Origin: Flavobacterium sp.
GTDB taxonomy: Bacteria > Bacteroidota > Bacteroidia > Flavobacteriales > Flavobacteriaceae
Reading direction: 5' to 3'
Assembly (NCBI GenBank): GCA_024709705.1
Contig: JANJWE010000050.1
Coordinates: 1-12,171 of the forward strand
DNA: 12,171 bases
Part shown: one piece after another, positions 7,317 to 12,171 of the stretch
Layout of the letters: every line of letters starts with the position of its first letter
Numbering within the stretch: position 1 is the first letter of the stretch
The notes under the pieces: generated by a model
Told to the model about the DNA's origin: nothing
What the model saw: the letters and a program-made list of their open reading frames with translations, nothing else
Database searches by the model: none
Program-made: the position numbers and the translations under genes

Positions 7317-9149
7317 ATGAGAAATTTATATTTATGTTGTTTTATAGCCTTTATTTTTTCTTCAAATACATTTTCTCAGTTGTATGTTGGTGATGCTAGT
7401 TATTTTTTTGTAGCTGATAATTTCGTGACTGTAGTCCAGGATATAAATTTGAATTCCAATGGATCAATTTATTTAAGAAACGATAGTCAAGTTTTACAAA
7501 AGACAAACTCAACTTCAACCAATTCTGGATTAGGTATTCTTTCACTTTATCAGGAGGGAACAGTTAATAATTTTCAATACAACTATTGGTGTTCACCTGT
7601 TGGAGGTCTTGATGTTGGTTCCGGAAATTTTCCATTTCGAATTACTCAACTCAACCAACCCGTTTCGGTTTTAAATAGTAGTCCAGCAGTAATGCTGTCT
7701 AATTCTGCTTTGGATGGTATAGCCAATCCCTTATCTATTGCTCGCCGATGGGTGTATAAATTTTTAAGTTCTGAAACGTATTCGGAATGGTTGTATGCAG
7801 GTGTTGGGGGTATTGCTGCGGGTGAAGGGTTTACTATGAAGGGTACTTCCGGTTCAGACAATACATCGGTATTGGGTGTTGTTAACAATCCCGGGAGTCG
7901 ACAAAGATATGATTTTAGAGGCAGACCCAACGATGGAAATATTTCCATTTCTATAGTTAATGGAAAATCTACTTTAACAGGTAATCCTTACCCTTCAGCT
8001 ATTGATTTACGTCAGTTTTTAATAGATGGATATAATGGTGGAACAGGTCTCATCGATGGAACAGCTTTGTTTTGGGAGCATGATAAATCGGTTAATTCCC
8101 ATCTCCTTGCTGCTTACAGAGGAGGGTATGGTGTTTATAACGGGACAACCAATTTATATACTCCTGCTACTTTCTACAATTATGATGGTGCCGGGAACCA
8201 AACTACGGTGGCAAGCTCTCCCATGAATTATTATGAGAGAAGATTTTCGCCAATAGGTCAAGGGTTTATGCTAAGAGGTATAGCAAACGGTACTTTACAG
8301 ATGCGAAATTCCTATCGTGTATATGTAAAAGAAAATGTGTTGAATCAGTCGCAGTTTGAAAGAAATTCGAATGTTCAGCAGGTTTCTTCTACAGACGAAT
8401 TTTACGATGTAATTCCTAATGTTGCCAACATTGATTATACACAAATTAGTAAACTGCCTACACCTCATTTAAAAATAAATACATTACTAAATAATCAAGC
8501 GGTAAGACAAATTTTACTTTGCTTTATGGATACTGCAGTTGATGGTTTAGATGGGGGCGATTCTAAATCTCCCGATTCGGGTGGAAATTTGCCTTTTGAT
8601 GCATATTTTTATTTGGCTAATGATGAATACGTTCATTCAACCACAAGTTTTGATATTGCAAAACGATTTCCATTGGGTTTTAAAAATACAACTTCAGCCT
8701 CTTTTAAAATTCAAGTTGCAGAAATGGTTAACTTTTCTCAAGCAGATCAAGTGTATTTGCATGATAAAGTTACCGGATTGTATCATGATATAAAAACTCA
8801 GGCTTATGAATTTGCAATAGACCCCGGAGTTCATAATGATCGTTATGAGATTACGTTTATTTCAGCTAATTTGGAAGTTAATGATAATGAATCCACGACT
8901 ATTCAAATTATTCAAAATAACGATTTAGCTCAAATTCAAATTTACAATCCTAATAATCTTGAAATTCAGAACGTAGCCATATATGATTTATCCGGGAAAT
9001 TAATTTTAAATCCAAAAAAATTGGGAAATGATGATTATTCTCAGATATCAACTCAATCATTTAGCGATGGAGTTTATATTGTACATTTGAAAACTTCAGA
9101 TCAAAAAAATCAAATCCAGAAAATACAAGTATTGCGTTCAAAAAAATAA
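7317..9149 (+). CDS. Secreted T9SS type A cargo protein, paralogue of the divergent adhesin's C-terminal region
   Basis: The protein has 610 residues from the ATG at 7317. An upstream in-frame ATG at 7218 would add 33 residues, but 7317 begins a textbook signal peptide (MRNLYLCCFIAFIFSSNTFS|Q, cleavage near residue 20) and follows a promoter element at 7291. The mature protein starts with a short strand-rich segment (GSIYLRNDSQVLQ). It continues with the module shared with the divergent protein: YNYWCSPV at 88-95, GNPYPS at 222-227, FWEHD at 252-256, SPIGQGF at 311-317, HDIK at 490-493 and HNDRYEITF at 506-514. A linker precedes a type A T9SS sorting tail (about 528-610, VAIYDLSGKLI ... GVYIVHLKT). 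Location is probably the cell surface or outside the cell. A Gly/Asp-rich loop (DGLDGGDSKSPDSGG, 409-423) is of unknown meaning. No catalytic residues are recognised and the function is unknown. Confidence 0.9.
   Translation: MRNLYLCCFIAFIFSSNTFSQLYVGDASYFFVADNFVTVVQDINLNSNGSIYLRNDSQVLQKTNSTSTNSGLGILSLYQEGTVNNFQYNYWCSPVGGLDVGSGNFPFRITQLNQPVSVLNSSPAVMLSNSALDGIANPLSIARRWVYKFLSSETYSEWLYAGVGGIAAGEGFTMKGTSGSDNTSVLGVVNNPGSRQRYDFRGRPNDGNISISIVNGKSTLTGNPYPSAIDLRQFLIDGYNGGTGLIDGTALFWEHDKSVNSHLLAAYRGGYGVYNGTTNLYTPATFYNYDGAGNQTTVASSPMNYYERRFSPIGQGFMLRGIANGTLQMRNSYRVYVKENVLNQSQFERNSNVQQVSSTDEFYDVIPNVANIDYTQISKLPTPHLKINTLLNNQAVRQILLCFMDTAVDGLDGGDSKSPDSGGNLPFDAYFYLANDEYVHSTTSFDIAKRFPLGFKNTTSASFKIQVAEMVNFSQADQVYLHDKVTGLYHDIKTQAYEFAIDPGVHNDRYEITFISANLEVNDNESTTIQIIQNNDLAQIQIYNPNNLEIQNVAIYDLSGKLILNPKKLGNDDYSQISTQSFSDGVYIVHLKTSDQKNQIQKIQVLRSKK
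7578..8858 (+). other. Module paralogous to the C-terminal part of the divergent 1704-residue protein
   Basis: Residues 88-514 match residues 1241-1618 of the minus-strand protein by ordered landmarks (W-x-SPV, GNPYPS, FW-x-H, IGxGQ, HD-x-K, H-x-x-R). This copy is about 50 residues longer, mainly from the DGLDGGDSKSPDSGG loop and the stretch before it. It makes up most of this protein, whereas in the partner it follows more than 1200 residues of other domains. Confidence 0.7.
8898..9149 (+). other. Type A T9SS C-terminal sorting domain of the 610-residue protein
   Basis: The last 80 or so residues follow the type A pattern: an initial strand (AQIQIYN), VAIYDLSGKLI, a variable middle, GVYIVHLKT, and a final strand with basic residues at the very end (VLRSKK). 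This marks the protein as T9SS cargo with a cleavable tail. Confidence 0.85.
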
Positions 9150-9198
9150 GAACATTTCTTTTTAGAAAGATTCAAATGGTTAGTGTTGGTATAATAAC

Positions 9199-9206
9199 TA
9201 CCTTTG
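9199..9206 (+). promoter_or_regulatory. -7 promoter element TACCTTTG for the dcyD-like/GH73/hemL unit
   Basis: This is an exact TAnnTTTG match ending 4 bases before the ATG at 9211, in a 61-bp gap after the previous stop. If active, the transcript would begin at or within a base or two of the start codon, giving a leaderless or near-leaderless mRNA. No TTG at the usual -33 distance is visible; the nearest TTG (9186-9188) is too close. A promoter here would make the three downstream genes independent of the secreted-protein gene. Confidence 0.5.
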
Positions 9207-9210
9207 TTTT

Positions 9211-10110
9211 ATGCCAATTTATTCTGAAAATCAATTTATTTTTCAAAATTCAAAAGGGGTTTCTCTTCACATCAAAAGAGAAGATTTGTTGCATCCTGTA
9301 GTTTCTGGAAATAAATTTCGAAAGTTAAAATACAATATTCTTGAAGCGAAATCCCTAAATTATTCTACGCTTCTCACATTCGGTGGTGCTTTTTCCAATC
9401 ATATTGTTGCAGTAGCTTATGCCGGAAAAATAAAGGGTTTTAAAACCATTGGAATAATTAGAGGTGAAGAAATCGCACTTCATTTAGAGTCAAATCCTAC
9501 CTTAAAAAATGCCAAAGAATTCGGAATGGAGTTGGTATTTGTTTCAAGATCGGCTTATAAAAAAAGGAATGAATCGGAACACCTGGAAGAATTAAAAGCA
9601 AAATTTGGTTCATTTTATTTTGTTCCAGAAGGAGGTACAAATCATTTTGGAGTAAAAGGTTGTGAAGAAATTTTAGAGCCTTCAGATATGTTTTTTGATT
9701 TTATAGCTTGTTCAGTTGGTACCGGAGGAACTATTTCCGGACTGATTAATTCTTTAGAGAAACATCAAAAAGTTTTAGGATTTCCGGCATTAAAAGGTGC
9801 GTTTGTAAAAGAAGATATTCGTAAATTTGCCAAGAACAATCAATGGGATTTGATTTCAGATTACCATTTTGGTGGATATGCTAAAATTAATTCCGATTTG
9901 GTACGTTTTATAAACAAATTTAAATCTGATTTTGATATCCCTTTAGATCCCGTTTATACCGGTAAAATGATTTATGGATTGTTTGATATGATTGAAAAGG
10001 ATTACTTTCCCGAAGGTTCTAAAATATTAGCCATACACACTGGTGGATTACAAGGAATAGAAGGAATGAATTTAAGATTAGAAAAACAAAAATTACCCAA
10101 ATTAATCTAA
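9211..10110 (+). CDS. PLP-dependent D-cysteine desulfhydrase / ACC deaminase family enzyme
   Basis: This 299-residue protein belongs to the fold-type II PLP family (PALP). The Schiff-base lysine is K35 in [12 protein letters not shown] substrate/carboxylate-binding motif SNH lies at 62-64 ([12 protein letters not shown]), and the PLP phosphate loop GTGGT at 170-174. The stretch [10 protein letters not shown] (248-257) and IHTGGL (275-280) form the far side of the active site. In ACC deaminases the two specificity positions are Glu (YEGK) and Leu (HLGG); here both are Thr (T250, T277), as in D-cysteine desulfhydrases. D-cysteine to pyruvate, H2S and ammonia is therefore the likelier reaction. 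At about 300 residues it is shorter than typical 325-340-residue relatives, a form I recall as common in flavobacteria. It is cytoplasmic. Its stop overlaps the next start by one base (TAATG), which implies translational coupling. The substrate is not proven by sequence. Confidence 0.85.
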   Translation: MPIYSENQFIFQNSKGVSLHIKREDLLHPVVSGNKFRKLKYNILEAKSLNYSTLLTFGGAFSNHIVAVAYAGKIKGFKTIGIIRGEEIALHLESNPTLKNAKEFGMELVFVSRSAYKKRNESEHLEELKAKFGSFYFVPEGGTNHFGVKGCEEILEPSDMFFDFIACSVGTGGTISGLINSLEKHQKVLGFPALKGAFVKEDIRKFAKNNQWDLISDYHFGGYAKINSDLVRFINKFKSDFDIPLDPVYTGKMIYGLFDMIEKDYFPEGSKILAIHTGGLQGIEGMNLRLEKQKLPKLI

Positions 10111-10961
10111 TGAATTACAGAATTTTTATTTTTTTTGCTTTGGTTTTTTTGACTTCATGTACCAGTCAAAAACCTGTAGTAAGGACAACCAAAAAACCTA
10201 CGTATACCAGTCGTACTGCTTCCACTACAGCAACAAAAAGAACAACAGTTCCATCTACAACAAAGTCCAAATCAAGTGAATCCCGAGAAACTCAGGTTTT
10301 GGAAGCTACTACTTCTCTAAAAGTAACCACAGAGGTAGTTCTCCAATACATTGACGATTTTAAAGATATTGCCATTGATAATATGAGACAGCACGGTATT
10401 CCGGCGAGTATCACTTTGGCTCAAGGTATTTTAGAATCGGGTGCAGGTTTAGGTTCTTTGAGTATGAGAGCTAACAATCATTTTGGAATTAAATGCCACA
10501 AAGAGTGGAATGGACCAAGTGTTCGACATGATGATGATTCTGAACAAGAGTGTTTTCGAAAATATGACCATCCAAGTGAATCTTATAGAGATCATTCCCT
10601 TTTCTTAACCAGTAGAAGCCGGTATAGCTCCTTGTTTTCGTTGCCCAGTACCGATTATGTGGCATGGGCAAAAGGGCTAAAAGCTGCCGGATATGCCACA
10701 GATGTTAAATATCCGGATAAGTTAATTAGTTTGATTGAGCGGTATAAATTGTACCAATACGATATAGCTTCCGATTCAGTTAAAAGAAGTCCAAATTCTG
10801 TGGTTTCCGATAAAAATTCAACAGCAGAATATGTTGTTGTAAAAGGGGATACTCTATATTCGCTATCCAAAAAATTCAATATTTCTGTATCCGATTTAAA
10901 GAAGAAAAATAATTTGAGCTCAGATTCGCTGTCCGTAGGACAAAAAATAAGAGTTCGTTAA
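10110..10961 (+). CDS. Glucosaminidase (GH73-type) lipoprotein with C-terminal LysM
   Basis: This 283-residue protein starts at an ATG sharing one base with the preceding TAA. Residues 1-17 are a lipoprotein signal ([10 protein letters not shown], lipobox LTSC, lipidated C17). The residues after the Cys (TSQKPVV) lack the acidic surface-export signal of Bacteroidota lipoproteins, so a periplasm-facing position is likely. Residues 20-65 are a Thr/Ser/Lys-rich flexible linker. Residues about 77-218 are the glucosaminidase domain related to FlgJ and Bax: [18 protein letters not shown] with the probable catalytic Glu E109, then NNHFGIKC, the YR(D/E)HSLFL segment, and [13 protein letters not shown] with [12 protein letters not shown]. 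Residues 240-282 form one LysM peptidoglycan-binding domain ([19 protein letters not shown] ... VGQKIRV). The role is cleavage of peptidoglycan glycan strands during wall remodelling. hemL follows after a 16-base gap. Confidence 0.93.
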   Translation: MNYRIFIFFALVFLTSCTSQKPVVRTTKKPTYTSRTASTTATKRTTVPSTTKSKSSESRETQVLEATTSLKVTTEVVLQYIDDFKDIAIDNMRQHGIPASITLAQGILESGAGLGSLSMRANNHFGIKCHKEWNGPSVRHDDDSEQECFRKYDHPSESYRDHSLFLTSRSRYSSLFSLPSTDYVAWAKGLKAAGYATDVKYPDKLISLIERYKLYQYDIASDSVKRSPNSVVSDKNSTAEYVVVKGDTLYSLSKKFNISVSDLKKKNNLSSDSLSVGQKIRVR

Positions 10962-10977
10962 ACCCGTTTGTATTATT

Positions 10978-12171
10978 ATGTTATACCAGAGAAGTAGTTC
11001 TTTGTTTGCCCATGCTGAAAAAGTGATTCCGGGTGGAGTCAATTCTCCTGTTCGTGCTTTTAAAGGAGTAGGGGGAACTCCTATTTTTGTAAAAAAGGCC
11101 AAAGGGGCTTATCTTTATGACGAAGATGGCAATGTATTAATTGATTATATCAATTCATGGGGACCTATGATTTTAGGGCATGCTCATGAAGCTGTAGTTC
11201 AGGCTGTTACTGATGCAGCTAAAAACGGAACTTCGTTTGGTATGCCTACTGAAATGGAGACCCAAATTGCAGAGTTGGCCATTTCCATGGTGCCTCATAT
11301 TGAAAAAATCCGATTTGTAAATTCAGGTACCGAAGCTTGTATGAGTGCTATCAGACTGGCAAGAGGTTATACGAAAAGAGATAAAATAATAAAATTTGCC
11401 GGGTGTTATCACGGACATTCTGATTCTTTTCTGATACAAGCCGGAAGTGGTGCCAGTACTTTTGGAGTTCCCAATAGTCCCGGAGTTACCCAAGGTACTG
11501 CGAAGGATACATTATTGGGACGTTTTAACGACTTAGAGCAAGTAAAAACTCTTTTTGCCAATAATCCGGGTCAAATTGCCGCATTAATCGTAGAGCCTGT
11601 AGCGGGAAACATGGGTTGTGTGCCCCCTCTTCCCGGTTTTTTGGAAGGGTTGCGTTCTCTTTGTGATGCAAATGGTACGGTATTAATTTTTGACGAGGTA
11701 ATGACCGGTTTCAGATTAGCACCCGGTGGAGTTCAGGAACTTTTCAATATTCAAGCCGATTTGGTTTGTTTTGGAAAAGTTATTGGAGGTGGATTGCCTG
11801 TTGGAGCCTTTGCCGGTAAAAGTGAAATAATGGATTATTTAGCTCCTATAGGACCGGTTTATCAAGCCGGAACTTTATCCGGTAATCCTTTGGCTATGGC
11901 TGCGGGGTTTGCCATGTTAACAGAACTCAACACGAATAGAGAAATATTTCAAAGACTTAATGAAAAAACAGCTTATCTTGAAAACGGTATACACAAGGTT
12001 TTGCAAAAAAACGGGTTGACATACACTATTAATAGAGTAGGCTCTATGATTTCAGTACATTTTTCTCCGGAAGCTGTAGTTGATTTTTCGTCTTCTCAAA
12101 AAGGCGATAATCAAATTTTTAAAGATTTTTTTCACGGTTTATTAAATGAAGTCATTTATATTGCACATTCA
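10978..12171 (+). CDS. hemL: Glutamate-1-semialdehyde 2,1-aminomutase (3' end beyond window)
   Basis: The frame is open from the ATG at 10978 to the right edge, giving 398 codons; the family is about 425-430 residues, so roughly 30 are missing. It is a class III aminotransferase that converts glutamate-1-semialdehyde to 5-aminolevulinate, the second step of the C5 (glutamyl-tRNA) route to haem. Visible signatures are the N-terminal [35 protein letters not shown] (from residue 115), [15 protein letters not shown] (239-246, with the PLP-pyridine Asp D239), [17 protein letters not shown] with the PLP lysine K267, and [15 protein letters not shown]. The variant Cys in NSGTEAC, where Thr is usual, looks conservative. 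It starts 16 bases after the glucosaminidase stop and has no obvious promoter of its own, so it is probably cotranscribed. It is cytoplasmic. Confidence 0.97.
   Translation, partial: MLYQRSSSLFAHAEKVIPGGVNSPVRAFKGVGGTPIFVKKAKGAYLYDEDGNVLIDYINSWGPMILGHAHEAVVQAVTDAAKNGTSFGMPTEMETQIAELAISMVPHIEKIRFVNSGTEACMSAIRLARGYTKRDKIIKFAGCYHGHSDSFLIQAGSGASTFGVPNSPGVTQGTAKDTLLGRFNDLEQVKTLFANNPGQIAALIVEPVAGNMGCVPPLPGFLEGLRSLCDANGTVLIFDEVMTGFRLAPGGVQELFNIQADLVCFGKVIGGGLPVGAFAGKSEIMDYLAPIGPVYQAGTLSGNPLAMAAGFAMLTELNTNREIFQRLNEKTAYLENGIHKVLQKNGLTYTINRVGSMISVHFSPEAVVDFSSSQKGDNQIFKDFFHGLLNEVIYIAHS

Noticed and set aside
7646..7948. 100-codon open frame on the minus strand inside the 610-residue secreted protein gene
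   Set aside because: It lies entirely antisense to a well-supported coding region, has no signal peptide or family motif, and shows no promoter. It is a shadow frame.
9155..9168. TTTCT-TTTT-AGAAA hairpin after the 610-residue gene as a terminator
   Set aside because: Only five base pairs, mostly A/T, and no following T-run, so it is too weak to call.
10978..12171. hemL as a truncated pseudogene
   Set aside because: The frame is intact through all catalytic motifs to the window edge; the missing C-terminus comes from the window boundary.

Overview
The window looks like chromosome from a member of the Bacteroidota, most likely a flavobacterium. The DNA is AT-rich and no start codon has a convincing Shine-Dalgarno sequence. 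Two start regions carry the Bacteroidota -7 promoter word TAnnTTTG. Three long secreted proteins are built from parts typical of type IX secretion system (T9SS) cargo: GEVED repeats, Ig-like and Fn3-like segments, and type A C-terminal sorting tails.

Left two thirds (1-9149): three cell-surface or secreted proteins. On the minus strand, a 1704-residue modular adhesin-like protein (7068 to 1954) is followed by a second large secreted protein that starts at 1816 and runs off the left edge. The 137-bp gap between them holds a long AT-rich inverted repeat. Divergently, on the plus strand, a 610-residue secreted protein (7317-9149) shares its C-terminal architecture (an 'SPV ... GNPYPS ... HD(L/I)K' module plus type A tail) with the 1704-residue protein. 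The two appear to be paralogous surface proteins that share a 248-bp divergent control region. Both are best started well downstream of the longest possible open frame: the minus one at 7068 rather than a TTG at 7119, the plus one at 7317 rather than an ATG at 7218.

Right third (9150-12171): three closely packed plus-strand genes that look like one transcription unit. They are a PLP enzyme of the D-cysteine desulfhydrase/ACC deaminase family (active-site residues favour the desulfhydrase), a LysM-containing GH73-type glucosaminidase lipoprotein starting in a TAATG overlap, and hemL (glutamate-1-semialdehyde aminomutase), which is cut by the right edge about 30 residues before its expected end. 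An exact TACCTTTG word lies only 4 bases before the first start codon of this unit, which suggests a very short leader or a leaderless mRNA.

I see no RNA genes, CRISPR arrays, insertion sequences, phage genes or defence systems. No clearly new biological system is evident. The most interesting items are the paralogous divergent T9SS pair, the intergenic hairpin, the substrate-specificity residues of the PLP enzyme, and the gene set in the hemL unit.
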